64,000 bases of DNA from Coprococcus comes ATCC 27758 (GTDB taxonomy: Bacteria; Bacillota; Clostridia; Lachnospirales; Lachnospiraceae): positions 1,736,001 through 1,800,000 of the forward strand of contig NZ_CP102277.1 in assembly GCF_025149785.1 (NCBI RefSeq). The letters run 5' to 3'. How positions within the stretch are numbered: the first letter of the stretch is position 1; the number at the start of each line of letters is the position of its first letter. The notes beneath the pieces are model-generated. The model had not been told where the DNA came from, searched no databases, and worked only from the letters and a program-made list of their open reading frames with translations. Both the position numbers and the translations under genes were made by a program. This document shows positions 25,450-34,760 of this stretch, in pieces.

Positions 25450-26922
25450 TTATTTACAGAGTTCTCCCATATAATAGAAGCCTTTTGCCTCTTTTAAGTA
25501 AACTGTCACGATCTTACCGATCATGCTTTCATCTCCCGGGAAATGTACCAGGAGGTTGTTGCTCATTCGTCCTGTCACCAATGACGGATCATGATCGTTG
25601 ACACTTTCTACCAGCACATCCTGTGTGGTTCCCTGATGTACAGAGCATACTTCCGCCGAAATCTGCTGCACCTCTTTTAAAAGGCGATCAAAACGGTCTT
25701 TTACCACATCGTCAGGAACCTGATCTTCCATTGCTGCCGCAGGGGTTCCTGTTCTCTTGGAATAGATAAAAGTAAAGGCACTGTCATAACGCACCTGTCT
25801 TACAATATCCAGAGTATCCTGAAAATCTTCCTCTGTCTCCCCAGGGAATCCGACGATAATATCCGTTGTAAGGGAAATATCCGGCACTGCTTCGCGGATC
25901 TTTCTTACCACCTCAAGATAATGCTCCTTGGTGTAATGACGGTTCATCTTCTGCAGGATCCTGCTGCTTCCTGACTGAACCGGAAGATGCAGATGCTTGC
26001 AGATTTTCTTGGAATGTGCCATCACATCAATCAGTTCATCTGATAAATCCTTTGGATGGGAAGTCATAAAGCGGATTCTCTCCAGTCCTTCAATCTTCTC
26101 AATCTCCTGAAGAAGCTGTGCAAATGTCATCGGCTCTTCCAGATTCTTTCCATAAGAATTTACATTCTGACCAAGGAGCATAACTTCTACCACACCATCT
26201 GCCACAAGTCCTTCAATCTCGCGAATGATATCTTTGGGATTACGGCTTCTCTCACGTCCACGCACATACGGTACGATACAGTAGCTGCAGAAATTGTTAC
26301 ATCCGAACATGATGTTAACACCGGATTTGAAGGAAAATTTACGTTCGCTCGGAAGATCCTCCACAATCTTATCGGTATCCTTCCAGATATCGATCACCAT
26401 TCTCTCAGATTCAAATCTTGTCACGATCAGTTCTGCAAATTTATAAATATTGTGAGTTCCAAAGATCAGGTCAACAAACCGATAGCTCTTCTTGATCTTC
26501 TCTACAACAGTCGGTTCCTGCATCATACATCCGCAGAGTCCGATGAACATATGCGGATTCTTTTTCTTCTTTGCACCAAGCTGTCCCAGACGTCCGTAAA
26601 CACGCAGATTCGCATTTTCACGGACAGTACAGGTGTTGTAGATAACGAAGTCTGCTTTCTCTTCATCCGGCTCTTCCTTGTATCCGATCAGTTCCAGAAC
26701 TCCGACCAGCTTTTCGGAGTCACGAGCGTTCATCTGACACCCAAAGGTTACGGTAGTCGCGGTTAAAGGGCGTCCTATCTTTTCAGACATTTCCTTTACA
26801 TATTTGCGTGCTTTCTTAATAAAATAATACTGCCTTTCTGGTTCCGCAATAGGAGCTTCGCCGGTTATATCGACACTTTCTAATATTTTTTCTATTTCTT
26901 CTTTATTGTTATATCCAGACAT
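25450..26922 (-). CDS. miaB: tRNA-2-methylthio-N6-dimethylallyladenosine synthase
   Basis: About 490 residues from MSGYNNKEE, placed 9 nt behind AAAGGA (an ATG two codons earlier is possible). A radical-SAM methylthiotransferase acting on A37 of tRNAs reading UNN codons. Seen: MTTase domain with TFGCQMNARDSE, YNTCTVRENA and GLCGCM (auxiliary cluster cysteines), the radical-SAM CNNFCSYCIVPYVRGRERSR, TSHPKDLS, and a C-terminal TRAM-like domain. Intact host gene with its own promoter. The prophage begins just upstream. Confidence 0.96.
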   Translation of the reverse strand: MSGYNNKEEIEKILESVDITGEAPIAEPERQYYFIKKARKYVKEMSEKIGRPLTATTVTFGCQMNARDSEKLVGVLELIGYKEEPDEEKADFVIYNTCTVRENANLRVYGRLGQLGAKKKKNPHMFIGLCGCMMQEPTVVEKIKKSYRFVDLIFGTHNIYKFAELIVTRFESERMVIDIWKDTDKIVEDLPSERKFSFKSGVNIMFGCNNFCSYCIVPYVRGRERSRNPKDIIREIEGLVADGVVEVMLLGQNVNSYGKNLEEPMTFAQLLQEIEKIEGLERIRFMTSHPKDLSDELIDVMAHSKKICKHLHLPVQSGSSRILQKMNRHYTKEHYLEVVRKIREAVPDISLTTDIIVGFPGETEEDFQDTLDIVRQVRYDSAFTFIYSKRTGTPAAAMEDQVPDDVVKDRFDRLLKEVQQISAEVCSVHQGTTQDVLVESVNDHDPSLVTGRMSNNLLVHFPGDESMIGKIVTVYLKEAKGFYYMGELCK

Positions 26923-26958
26923 TTTCATTTTTCCTTTCATCGGTAGTAATGCTCTCAT

Positions 26959-26987
26959 ATTATACTTTAGTATAACACGTTTTTCAA
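26959..26987 (-). promoter_or_regulatory. miaB promoter
   Basis: Minus-strand TTGAAA (26982-26987), 17-bp spacer, TATAAT (26959-26964). It lies between the prophage lysin terminator and miaB, so integration left miaB transcription possible. Confidence 0.75.
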
Positions 26988-27005
26988 TGAAAACATCTCT
27001 ATAAA

Positions 27006-27032
27006 CAAAAATCCCCAGTATTTCTACTGGGG
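27006..27032 (-). terminator. Terminator of the phage lysin gene
   Basis: CCCCAGTA (27013-27020) and TACTGGGG (27025-27032) with a 4-nt loop, then ATTTTTG on the minus strand. End of the late transcript and near the prophage left boundary. Confidence 0.85.
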
Positions 27033-27042
27033 AAAGTTAAAA

Positions 27043-28233
27043 TTATTTTACTCTTAACCGCTGTCCGGCATAGATCATATTCGGATTAGACAATCCATTC
27101 AGCTGCGCAACCTTCTGGTAGGACGTGCCGTATTTAGCTGCAATACCGGAAAGCGTATCTCCAGACTGGACAGTGTAATACTGTGCGGATGAAGCACCGG
27201 ATTTACCATTCACAATATTCTGAATTGTATTGTAGTCATATCCGGCAGCTGAAAGACGATTCTTTCTGTCGTTTCCGTTGCCCCATTTACCGGCAAGAAC
27301 TTCCTGTGCGATCTGCTCATTTGATTTTCTGGCAGATGCAGCATTGATCTTGTTCTGTACTTCTGTGTAACGACTACCGAGAACAACCTTTCTTGTGTCA
27401 CCGTTACCATATTTACCAGCTTTCACTTCGTTCACCAGTGTATCTACTGATGCAGAATAGATATGGTCGATGAAGCTCTGGACTTCGTTATACCGTGTTC
27501 CAAGGGCGTTCTTGCGGTTGTCGCCAGCCCCGTATTTTCCTTGCATGACTCCAACAACCAGATCGAGCGTGGATCCGCTCGGAGTATTCACTGTCGGTTT
27601 TGGTGTTTCTGCCGGCTTGGTTGTGTTTCCTTTTCCGGCGTATTTGTTCCATGCGTCCTTGTCGCCATAGAATTTATCCAGATCGAGATTACCGCCCCAT
27701 CCATTCAATCTACCACAAGAGCTATACTGCCGGATAGCACAAGTATAAGCTCCCTCATTCCACGGCTTATCCTGATAGCCTGTGGCGTTCATGTCTGCGT
27801 ACTGTGCAATCCAGAGTCCGCAATTGCCGATATTAGCGAATTTATAGGCTACAGACTGTGAACAGTACAGAAGAGGTCTTACGCCTGTTTTCTGGTATAC
27901 ATAGTCAAGCCAGCTCTTGCACCATGCAAAATCTGAGCTACCGAACGCCGGGTTGCCTGTTCCCTCCCAATCAAGGCAGAGAATTGCTTCACCTACACGT
28001 TTTCCAATCCTATCAAGGAAGTAATCCGCTTCTTTCTGGTAATCTCCACCAGTCGCATAATGGTAGATACCGAGACACTTTCCGGCGTTCTTAGCCTGTG
28101 CATAAGCTCTTGTGAAATCCGGGTTCACGTAGCCTGTTCCCTCTGTTGCCTTTACGATCACAAAATCGCACGGTACTACACTGAGGTCAATTCCTGTCTG
28201 ATAACTTGCAATATCAATTCCGTTTAATGCCAT
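27043..28233 (-). CDS. Phage endolysin: GH25 muramidase, three CW_7 repeats, LysM
   Basis: 396 residues, cleaves cell-wall glycan at lysis. Seen: GH25 domain (residues 1-205) with GIDIASYQ, the [10 protein letters not shown] strand and CLDWEG (catalytic acids), LWIAQYAD; three CW_7 (Cpl-7-like) units of about 40 residues with [20 protein letters not shown] and [10 protein letters not shown]; a C-terminal LysM ([17 protein letters not shown]). No signal peptide, so it depends on the holin next to it. A two-hairpin leader lies before its start. Confidence 0.96.
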   Translation of the reverse strand: MALNGIDIASYQTGIDLSVVPCDFVIVKATEGTGYVNPDFTRAYAQAKNAGKCLGIYHYATGGDYQKEADYFLDRIGKRVGEAILCLDWEGTGNPAFGSSDFAWCKSWLDYVYQKTGVRPLLYCSQSVAYKFANIGNCGLWIAQYADMNATGYQDKPWNEGAYTCAIRQYSSCGRLNGWGGNLDLDKFYGDKDAWNKYAGKGNTTKPAETPKPTVNTPSGSTLDLVVGVMQGKYGAGDNRKNALGTRYNEVQSFIDHIYSASVDTLVNEVKAGKYGNGDTRKVVLGSRYTEVQNKINAASARKSNEQIAQEVLAGKWGNGNDRKNRLSAAGYDYNTIQNIVNGKSGASSAQYYTVQSGDTLSGIAAKYGTSYQKVAQLNGLSNPNMIYAGQRLRVK

Positions 28234-28247
28234 AACATTTCCTTTCT

Positions 28248-28291
28248 ACCGCTAACTTTTGGCGGTCAACAAATAGCTTCGTCTGTCTATT
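28248..28291 (-). ncRNA. Two-hairpin leader element, copy a (lysin)
   Basis: RNA on the minus strand: hairpin 1 AAUAG/CUAUU, linker UGUUG, hairpin 2 ACCGC/GCGGU with a 9-nt loop ending AGUUA, then AGAAAGGA and the lysin ATG. The same architecture lies before the tail tube (43558-43599) and capsid (46348-46387) genes, with different but still paired stems. Confidence 0.6.
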
Positions 28292-28580
28292 CGTCCTTAT
28301 TCATCTGCTTAATCAACTGGTTCACATAATTACTAAGTCCAGCCACTAAAATTCCCTGTACAATTGCCGTAAAAATAGCCATTGCAATATTTTGTGTACC
28401 TTTAAGATCGCAAGTTGCTACCACGTAGATACCGCAGATAGTAATTCCAACAACACCGAGTATTGCCGGAATATACTTGTCTGCAACCTTTTCGGTATTT
28501 TTCAGACCGATTCCAACAAAATATAGTGCAATTGCGACTACAACCAGTTCTGGTTTCACATAATTCATAATCTGTTCCAT
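28287..28580 (-). CDS. Phage holin
   Basis: 97 residues with three hydrophobic segments (about 10-26, 38-58, 66-84) and a charged C-terminus (NQLIKQMNKDE). Matches the small holin type (Phage_holin_5_2-like) found before GH25 lysins in Firmicutes phages. It lies between a small TM protein and the lysin. Confidence 0.8.
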   Translation of the reverse strand: MEQIMNYVKPELVVVAIALYFVGIGLKNTEKVADKYIPAILGVVGITICGIYVVATCDLKGTQNIAMAIFTAIVQGILVAGLSNYVNQLIKQMNKDE

Positions 28581-28584
28581 AATA

Positions 28585-28890
28585 TCAATCTCCTTTTTTC
28601 TTGTTTAGATGAAGGTCTTTAATCTCTTCATACATCTTTGTTCCAGTTCCGTTCCCGCCTAATTCGTGATACGATTCGTACATATCACAAAAATTTTCAA
28701 ATGCGTAAGGTGGGATAGAACCAAGTTCCATATATTTATCATGGTACTCAAACAATTTTACTTTCAAGAGAATCATCGTTCCCTTGCTGTTTGCATCTCT
28801 GTAATGCTTCTGGTTCTTCAACAGCCAGATGATATAACCTAGCACAATAGGAAGAATCAGCGTATATGTCTGCATCAAAAATTCTTTCAC
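28585..28890 (-). CDS. Small membrane-anchored phage protein of the lysis cassette
   Basis: 101 residues; GTG start at 28890. An N-terminal TM (about 5-24), then a soluble helical part (LLKVKLFEYHDKYMELG, then YESYHELGGNG). Proteins of this shape are common before holins in Lachnospiraceae phages; its exact role is not known (second holin or anti-holin possible). Starts within the stop of a 23-codon ORF. Confidence 0.65.
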   Translation of the reverse strand: MKEFLMQTYTLILPIVLGYIIWLLKNQKHYRDANSKGTMILLKVKLFEYHDKYMELGSIPPYAFENFCDMYESYHELGGNGTGTKMYEEIKDLHLNKKKGD

Positions 28891-28958
28891 TGCATCTGTC
28901 TCTCTTTCTTAATTTTGCGTACAAAAATAAGACCTCTCGGTCTCGCTCTGATATCCAT
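28887..28958 (-). CDS. 23-codon basic ORF coupled to the lysis cassette
   Basis: ATG at 28958 with TGGAG 6 bp upstream; the TGA overlaps the next GTG start. The peptide is strongly basic (RARPRGLIFVRKIKKER). May act as a translational coupler. Below usual gene-calling size. Confidence 0.35.
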   Translation of the reverse strand: MDIRARPRGLIFVRKIKKERQMQ

Positions 28959-28970
28959 ATTTTCTCCATT

Positions 28971-28995
28971 AAAAAAGACAGCTCCGAAGAGTCTG
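28971..28995 (-). terminator. Terminator before the lysis cassette
   Basis: GACTC-TTCG-GAG-CTGTC hairpin followed by TTTTTT on the minus strand, 20 bp after the gene at 29015-29266. Confidence 0.7.
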
Positions 28996-29014
28996 CCTTT
29001 TGTCTGTTATTCTG

Positions 29015-29266
29015 TTATAATTTCTTGCCACATCTCGGACAGTAGTTAATCGGTATATTCATTTCCATCATGTTTTCTTCGCCGCCGTAATCCGATACAC
29101 CAATGTGTAGTACACTTTGTTCATCAACTTCACCACCGAACAGCCACAATTCCAACCGTTTTACCGGATCTCCTTTAGCAAGTACCACCGGACGTGCGCC
29201 CAACAGATTGCTCATATCCTTTTTGCCAAAGAGTACCTTTCTGCTACAAAATTCACATTTCTCCAT
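29015..29266 (-). CDS. Zinc-ribbon-like small phage protein
   Basis: 83 residues; start at MEKCEFCS because AGAGG sits 8 nt upstream. Two CxxC pairs, CEFC at the start and CPRC at the end, presumably one zinc site. Function unknown; similar small zinc proteins occur elsewhere in this phage (51616-51861, 51848-52015). Confidence 0.7.
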   Translation of the reverse strand: MEKCEFCSRKVLFGKKDMSNLLGARPVVLAKGDPVKRLELWLFGGEVDEQSVLHIGVSDYGGEENMMEMNIPINYCPRCGKKL

Positions 29267-29329
29267 TTTCATTACCTCTCTGATATTTTTATTTTGATTG
29301 TATCAGATAATGTAATGGTTAAGATATTT

Positions 29330-29575
29330 TCAGGAGAGTTCGATGTTTTTCGATACCTCATTTTCAAAAACTATAATTCCTCGTGTGTGTTTAATAGCTT
29401 CCTGTACTTTTGGCTCATTCAACAATATTTCGTTGTATACATTCGATTTCACAATAATATAGAATGGATACTTTTTCAAACTGACATTTTCAGTTATTCT
29501 CCATTCATGTTCGTGCGTCCAATCAGTATACATTAAGCCTTTATCGCATCCTTTAGCGAATTTCTTCATTGCCAA
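29330..29575 (-). CDS. Hypothetical phage protein
   Basis: 81 residues from a TTG; the true start is uncertain, since it overlaps the preceding small gene by 23 bp. YTDWTHEHEWRITE recalls the W.yE.EWR motif of DUF2971-type proteins, so it may be the C-terminal part of one. Not assigned. Confidence 0.45.
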   Translation of the reverse strand: MAMKKFAKGCDKGLMYTDWTHEHEWRITENVSLKKYPFYIIVKSNVYNEILLNEPKVQEAIKHTRGIIVFENEVSKNIELS

Positions 29576-29702
29576 TATCCATCAGATCATTATACTGTTC
29601 CTCAGTAATCCTGCCCGTGGCGAAGAAAATGTCAATCTTATTTTTCAGATCTTCTGTCAGACCGTTTCTTTCCTTTAATTTTTTCAGTGTCTTGTATAAC
29701 AT
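29553..29702 (-). CDS. XkdX-like small phage tail protein
   Basis: 49 residues; ATG at 29702 chosen because GGAGG lies 7 nt upstream. MLYKTLKKLKERNG and FATGRITEEQYNDLM match the XkdX pattern, a tiny protein encoded after tail fibre genes in PBSX-like and many other phages. It directly follows the large fibre gene. Confidence 0.65.
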   Translation of the reverse strand: MLYKTLKKLKERNGLTEDLKNKIDIFFATGRITEEQYNDLMDIGNEEIR

Positions 29703-29704
29703 AA

Positions 29705-32428
29705 TCATACCTCCAATTCTGTAAGTGCCACGGCATATTCGGAATTTACATAGGCTTCTGCCGACTGTGTGTCGATATCCTGTGTCTTTGCGTCCATGTC
29801 GTAGATGTAATCTCGGTTGTCGTTAAGTTGCTTCTTTACATAATCCCATCCATTTTTCATGGAAATCGGGTAGTTAAATACTGTATATCCGTCCAACTGC
29901 TCTGAATTGACGCTGATGTTTGTTACTGGATAATAGGTTACAAGTTCTTTTAATGCCTGTGTCTGTTCTGGTGTGAGGTCGGTTTCTTGTTGCTCTAATA
30001 ATTGATAAATCACATCAAAATCAATACTCAGCTCCTTTAATTCTTGCGCGGTATATAATTCATCATTTGGTTTTTGTATATTTTTAATATATGCCATTGA
30101 TCCCACTGTACATGTTGTCCAGGCCGTCCATTCAAATGCTGAAAATATGCACTGGTAATTACCAATCCTACTATAAGGTGCAATGTCAAAGACTAATCTA
30201 TATTCTTCATTAATAACCCCGTTTTTTGTATTAAGTTTTTTCCTTTCACACATTCTAACTACTTTTCCACGCTCAACATCCACATAATCCGCAATATACT
30301 GCTGTCCATTGATTGTGACATTACCGCCAGAGGATACCGGGATGGCGTTGAGGGTGTATGGGAGCTGGACGAGTTGCTCGGTGTAGGGATCATTCGTGGA
30401 TAAGTCTTCCCTTTTTTTACAAATCATAGGTGTAAATGTTAAATTGTAAGTTCCAGCAACTAACAGTACGACATATAAAGCTGCTTTTTTCCCTTTAACA
30501 AATTTTATTGTATCGTTTGTATTACTTTGAAAGCTTGCCCCATCTCCACCTATTGTCTGTAAGATAACATTATTGTTTTTTGGTGTGTTCATGTAATATT
30601 CACCATCCGGAAAATCCACTAAAAATTCACCAATATTAGCACTCGCATAGTCCGTCACAGATCCCTTTATAGTAATACTTCCATTTTCTGACACTTTTGC
30701 TGTTGCACTTGAACCGGGAAATGCATAGTCGCCTTTATGTCTTCCAAAATTATAAACATTCTTCCCTACCACCTTCACCACCGGATTCACCACTGACTTA
30801 ATCTCCTGCGGGTAGTCTGGATTCGGGGACGGGATACCGCCGGTGTAGGGTTCGTAGGAAGTGGCTTCTGAGCCTTTTTCTACTTGAATATCTTCAAGTT
30901 TTGTTGCATTTACAATTAAATAATTGTAATCTGTTGTGTCTATTGTATATGAATCTTTTGTTCCATCTTTTCGTTTCTCATTGTAGCAAGTAACCACATT
31001 TTCTTTTGTCGGAACAGTATCAACACAACCAATACGATATCTATCTTGAATACTTCTTGTACTGATAGTTACGCTTGTCAAATTGCTCACATCAATAGCC
31101 ATTCCAATATCATTATTATTAAATCCGCATAAACTTGTGTCATTATCGATATAATAGTTTTCATTTTTCCCATGTGCAAGATTCTTTCCACTATACTGCT
31201 TCTGCTCACTACGTCCATACAGCATCATATCCATGATTTTGCCATTGTCAGAATCGGCAAGATGAGTTTCGCCCTGATTCGATGCATAGAACTTTGTAAT
31301 TTTGTTGGATAAATCTTCCTGTAGTGAACCAATATCCTCTTTGTTGGTCGCAATCTGCTCCCGATCAGCTGTGAACTCTTCCGCCACTGCCTGCATCTTA
31401 CCCAGCTGTTCACTTCCAGCTGTCCGAATATCTTGGACTGCTTTTTCGCCAGATGCTATAAGGTCTGTCTTGAGCTGTGTCCCAGTTTCAATCTCCTCAC
31501 CAAGAGAAGTGTCCAATGCACCCGCTTGCTTCACAGTCGCACTCAGAGTCTCCTGCATTTCACCTGCAGTCTTCGCGGATCCGTCCAAAGCTGTCTTGGC
31601 TTCACCAGCTTTCTGTGTGGACGTATCCAGCTCTGTCTTTGCAGTTCTCGCCAGCTCCACCGACTTGTCCAGTGCTGTCTTAGTGTCACTAGCAGTCTGA
31701 ATAGACTCATCCAGTTCTTCCTCGGAAACACCAGCATTTATAATGGTCTGTTCAAGTTCTCCCTTGGACTCTGCAGTCTGATTTTGAATCCGTTGGATCT
31801 CGCCATCAGTGTGAGTAGTAAGATTGCCTACAGAGGTCTCTTCCTGATTCTGGATAGCTTCGATTGCTTCCTGCTTTTTCTCTCCGACTTTCCTAAGGGC
31901 ATCTTCCTTGGTCTTTTCTGCTGTAACTGCACTCTCCGATGCACTAGCAGCATGCTTACCGGCTTCTGTCGCACTTTCCTTTGCATTCTGCTCTGCCATC
32001 TTTGCCCGATCAGCTGCCGCATTAACAGCTTCAACCGTTTCGTGAAATATATTCGGCTCTGGCAATGGTTCTTCTGATGGGTTCTCTGGTTTGATTCGGG
32101 ATTTTACTGGTATAATTATTTCACATTTCGTATTTCCGTATTTTTCTGTAGATACATATATAAATGCATATATAAAATAATCATGTGTTTTATTTTCGGT
32201 GTTCAATAATTCGTTTGGTATTTGAACCTCGGTTACCCCATTTACTGTTGTCCCTATACGAGTAATGCACTCTTTATTATTTCTTGATAAGGAGAAATGC
32301 ACCTCTAGGAAATTTGGTAGTACCACCCCACCCGATAGAATTTTTAGAACCTGTCCGTAATCATACTGCCAGATACTTCGTGTTCTTTGCAACATTTCGT
32401 TAAATTGTACTTCTATAATATTATCCAT
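29705..32428 (-). CDS. Phage baseplate/tail fibre protein with coiled coil
   Basis: 907 residues. Seen: an N-terminal beta-rich domain of the BppU type (residues 1-110, FLEVHFSLSRNNKE), a proline hinge (EEPLPEPN), a long Ala/Glu/Lys heptad region (about 135-385), then beta-rich C-terminal domains with an EPYTGGIPSPNPDYPQEI motif, typical of phage receptor-binding or carbohydrate-binding modules. Probably the host-recognition protein. XkdX-like gene follows. Confidence 0.8.
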   Translation of the reverse strand: MDNIIEVQFNEMLQRTRSIWQYDYGQVLKILSGGVVLPNFLEVHFSLSRNNKECITRIGTTVNGVTEVQIPNELLNTENKTHDYFIYAFIYVSTEKYGNTKCEIIIPVKSRIKPENPSEEPLPEPNIFHETVEAVNAAADRAKMAEQNAKESATEAGKHAASASESAVTAEKTKEDALRKVGEKKQEAIEAIQNQEETSVGNLTTHTDGEIQRIQNQTAESKGELEQTIINAGVSEEELDESIQTASDTKTALDKSVELARTAKTELDTSTQKAGEAKTALDGSAKTAGEMQETLSATVKQAGALDTSLGEEIETGTQLKTDLIASGEKAVQDIRTAGSEQLGKMQAVAEEFTADREQIATNKEDIGSLQEDLSNKITKFYASNQGETHLADSDNGKIMDMMLYGRSEQKQYSGKNLAHGKNENYYIDNDTSLCGFNNNDIGMAIDVSNLTSVTISTRSIQDRYRIGCVDTVPTKENVVTCYNEKRKDGTKDSYTIDTTDYNYLIVNATKLEDIQVEKGSEATSYEPYTGGIPSPNPDYPQEIKSVVNPVVKVVGKNVYNFGRHKGDYAFPGSSATAKVSENGSITIKGSVTDYASANIGEFLVDFPDGEYYMNTPKNNNVILQTIGGDGASFQSNTNDTIKFVKGKKAALYVVLLVAGTYNLTFTPMICKKREDLSTNDPYTEQLVQLPYTLNAIPVSSGGNVTINGQQYIADYVDVERGKVVRMCERKKLNTKNGVINEEYRLVFDIAPYSRIGNYQCIFSAFEWTAWTTCTVGSMAYIKNIQKPNDELYTAQELKELSIDFDVIYQLLEQQETDLTPEQTQALKELVTYYPVTNISVNSEQLDGYTVFNYPISMKNGWDYVKKQLNDNRDYIYDMDAKTQDIDTQSAEAYVNSEYAVALTELEV

Positions 32429-32481
32429 AATTTCACCTCTACTCCACTACTCATTTACATCTTTCATTTCAGACATCCTCT

Positions 32482-32892
32482 TTAAAATAATTTGTAGTGC
32501 GGTATTTTCTTGCCCCATAATAAATGTCTTATATAATCATCAAGTACAACTGCTACGGCTGATAGGAAGAACCACAAAATTGAAAACGGTAAACATATCT
32601 GACCAAATAAATTGAATGGCATATTACTGTAATTCCAAACATTCCAATCGAGCCATAAATTCACGATACAGCCACATACAAATTCCAATGCAGTAATCAC
32701 AATCGCACCGATCAACATCTGCCTTACCAATGGCATCTTCCGGCATTTTTCGTTGATACAACCAATAAGGAAAAACGCCACCCCTCCAACAATAAACATC
32801 GTCCAATGAGTGCGTCCTCTTGCAACAAGTTCAATCAATATATAAATCAGACCGCCAATCGTAAACAGAATCAGCGGTCTTAATTTCTTCAT
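32482..32892 (-). CDS. CmpB-type membrane protein, prophage copy
   Basis: 136 residues, four hydrophobic segments. Shares with the host protein at 24943-25374 the HWTMFIVGGVA segment, the NVWNYSNMPFNLFGQICLPF motif and the general length. It lies between tail genes, out of place for a structural part, so it is a moron that may alter the host envelope. It overlaps the next gene by 4 bp. Confidence 0.75.
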   Translation of the reverse strand: MKKLRPLILFTIGGLIYILIELVARGRTHWTMFIVGGVAFFLIGCINEKCRKMPLVRQMLIGAIVITALEFVCGCIVNLWLDWNVWNYSNMPFNLFGQICLPFSILWFFLSAVAVVLDDYIRHLLWGKKIPHYKLF

Positions 32893-33587
32893 GATTTCTG
32901 AGCCATCATTGCTTTCAATGGCTCTGACTGGTATGCTTCTGGAATATCCATTCCGTAAGTGACTTTTTCTACATCTTCCTTGCTTTCCAGAGAACGGATG
33001 TAAATGCGAAGGTCGCGGAAATATGTTACGTGCCAGGTCACGTAGTTCATTGCAGTTGTCGTAATTTTTCTCATATCCGCATTACTATAGAATTTGCAAT
33101 GCTGTTTTTCGTCCGATGTGTGCCACGGAATGTTCTCTTCTCCAGCGACAACCTGGCTCTGTAATCCGACAAGACTTGTCTGGTCATGATCTTCCAACGT
33201 GAAATGTTCTGTAGTTCCATCCGTAAGAACGACATCCACACCTGCAGCAATAATCCCCTGTTGCGCCATGTTCATTTCAGCTACTTTAGCCTCTTGCAAG
33301 TCCTCCAAAGTTGGTTCATATGGTTCCGGTTCCGGTTCTGGTTCTGGTTCTGGCATTGGTTCCGGTTCTACATATACACTTCCGTCATTAGACAGAATAA
33401 ATCCATTTTCTTCTTCTTTATAAAGTGTAGTAAACTCTTCATACTTACCAAAAACATATCCTTTCTCTGTAAGTAGTCGAAACCCAGAAGTGTTTTTCTC
33501 TACCCCTTCAATTAGAATATGTGAATCATCTTGTTTAACTACTTTTCCTTCAACTGGTTCTTTCTGGTCTAAAAAAAGTATATTCAT
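32889..33587 (-). CDS. Tail-associated protein with EP repeats (DUF4376-like end)
   Basis: 232 residues. N-terminal beta-rich part, then a run of Pro-Glu dipeptides (about residues 75-92), then a helical part with GVDVVLTDGTTEHFTLEDHDQ, the pattern seen in tail-fibre-assembly/DUF4376 proteins. Likely a fibre chaperone or a baseplate wedge. The start is close behind AAAGGAG. Confidence 0.6.
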   Translation of the reverse strand: MNILFLDQKEPVEGKVVKQDDSHILIEGVEKNTSGFRLLTEKGYVFGKYEEFTTLYKEEENGFILSNDGSVYVEPEPMPEPEPEPEPEPYEPTLEDLQEAKVAEMNMAQQGIIAAGVDVVLTDGTTEHFTLEDHDQTSLVGLQSQVVAGEENIPWHTSDEKQHCKFYSNADMRKITTTAMNYVTWHVTYFRDLRIYIRSLESKEDVEKVTYGMDIPEAYQSEPLKAMMAQKS

Positions 33588-33674
33588 CGTTACTCCTTTC
33601 TTCTTTTTAGAGGGATTCTGAACTAAATAGCAATTATTTTAATCGAATTGATTGAAGTTCTTGTAAAACAATGA

Positions 33675-34337
33675 CTATTTACATATATAGCAGAACTCAT
33701 AATAAAAAACATCTCCTGCTAAAGCTTTTTGCCATCTGACATAGAGATCGATTTCACCATTCTTACTAACACAAAGAAGGCAACTGGAATATGTATTATC
33801 TTGTACTATTCCTCCAGTATAAAACTGTTTATCACAGCACGGAGCAGGTACTCCACTTGCAATATTAAGACCAGCATATACATTAACATTTTTTGTGATT
33901 TTGGTGCATCCATTGACCATCACCAAATTCCCAATTCTATTGCACTCAATCCATGAATCGGACGTTTTTACGTTAGAAGTATTAAGTGTCACGAGATATG
34001 TGTTTATACTCATTAAATTATTGTTTATTGTTGTCTCTGCATTTTTTAATTTGCTATTTAGCTCTTTAACTGCCAGTGCATCTACGAAGAATCCTTTCTC
34101 TGTAACAAGCGCAACATCATCAAGCGCAACAAGTTTATTTTCGTAAATATTATTGATTGCTTCTCTTTCTTCATTTACCTCTTTTGCCCCGTAATCACTA
34201 CCGACTTGTTGATAGGTGGTTTCATCCTGCAAGGAAAATGTACCATCATTGTTTGCAACTTGCTTGTATTTTCTCTTGTAATTCGATGGATCCAAAATAT
34301 CATCTTTGAAATCCGTGCGTAATGGTGTATATGCCAT
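33675..34337 (-). CDS. Phage tail appendage protein
   Basis: 220 residues; start at MAYTPLRTDFKDD behind GAGGTG. Helical middle (LAVKELNSKLKNAETTINNN) followed by a beta-rich end with paired cysteines (PCCDK, CLLC, CYIC). Position between baseplate genes suggests a trimeric fibre or spike. No firm family. Confidence 0.6.
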   Translation of the reverse strand: MAYTPLRTDFKDDILDPSNYKRKYKQVANNDGTFSLQDETTYQQVGSDYGAKEVNEEREAINNIYENKLVALDDVALVTEKGFFVDALAVKELNSKLKNAETTINNNLMSINTYLVTLNTSNVKTSDSWIECNRIGNLVMVNGCTKITKNVNVYAGLNIASGVPAPCCDKQFYTGGIVQDNTYSSCLLCVSKNGEIDLYVRWQKALAGDVFYYEFCYICK

Positions 34338-34355
34338 TTTCTTCACCTCTTACCT

Positions 34356-34760
34356 TTATATTTTCAAATCTGTTGTTGCCATACCTAACGTTATGCTTAA
34401 TCTGCGCGGTCTATATCTCTGCAATCCCTTATAATAATCTAAACAAATACGCTCAATCCGATTGAAGTCTTCAAAATCAGGCGTTTTCTCATTTGCATAC
34501 CAAGTCTTTTTTTCTTCATTATTAAATATAAATGTGCTATTTCTTAATAACTCTAAATTGTTTTCCAACCGATTAAATTCTTCTGCATACGGGAATTCAT
34601 TGTAGCCGTTTTTATCATCTCCCATATCTTCAAATGGTACTGTAGAATAAAACGGCAATGCCATTTCGCGAAGATAAGCAATGTTGTTTTTTATTCGGTT
34701 GTAATCCTCAAAATTGAAGCTATCCGTTGAAACCCAATCAATTTTTGGTTCTTGCCACAC
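34356..34760 (-). CDS. Hypothetical baseplate-region protein
   Basis: 134 residues, with two related halves: FNFEDYNRIKNNIAYLRE and YAEEFNRLENNLELLRN, and a third weaker FEDFNRIE. These look like three copies of a short helical unit. It overlaps the end of the large upstream gene by 23 bp. Function unknown. Confidence 0.6.
   Translation of the reverse strand: MWQEPKIDWVSTDSFNFEDYNRIKNNIAYLREMALPFYSTVPFEDMGDDKNGYNEFPYAEEFNRLENNLELLRNSTFIFNNEEKKTWYANEKTPDFEDFNRIERICLDYYKGLQRYRPRRLSITLGMATTDLKI

Noticed and set aside
28748-28886. 73-codon frame reading into the lysis gene at 28585
   Set aside because: It overlaps the better supported gene in another frame; only the 23-codon frame at 28887 has a ribosome site.
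31302-32077. Plus-strand frames opposite the tail fibre gene
   Set aside because: They mirror the Ala/Glu-rich coiled-coil codons of the fibre gene and have no start signals.
29705-32428. Diversity-generating retroelement target in the fibre gene
   Set aside because: No reverse transcriptase or template repeat is in the window.
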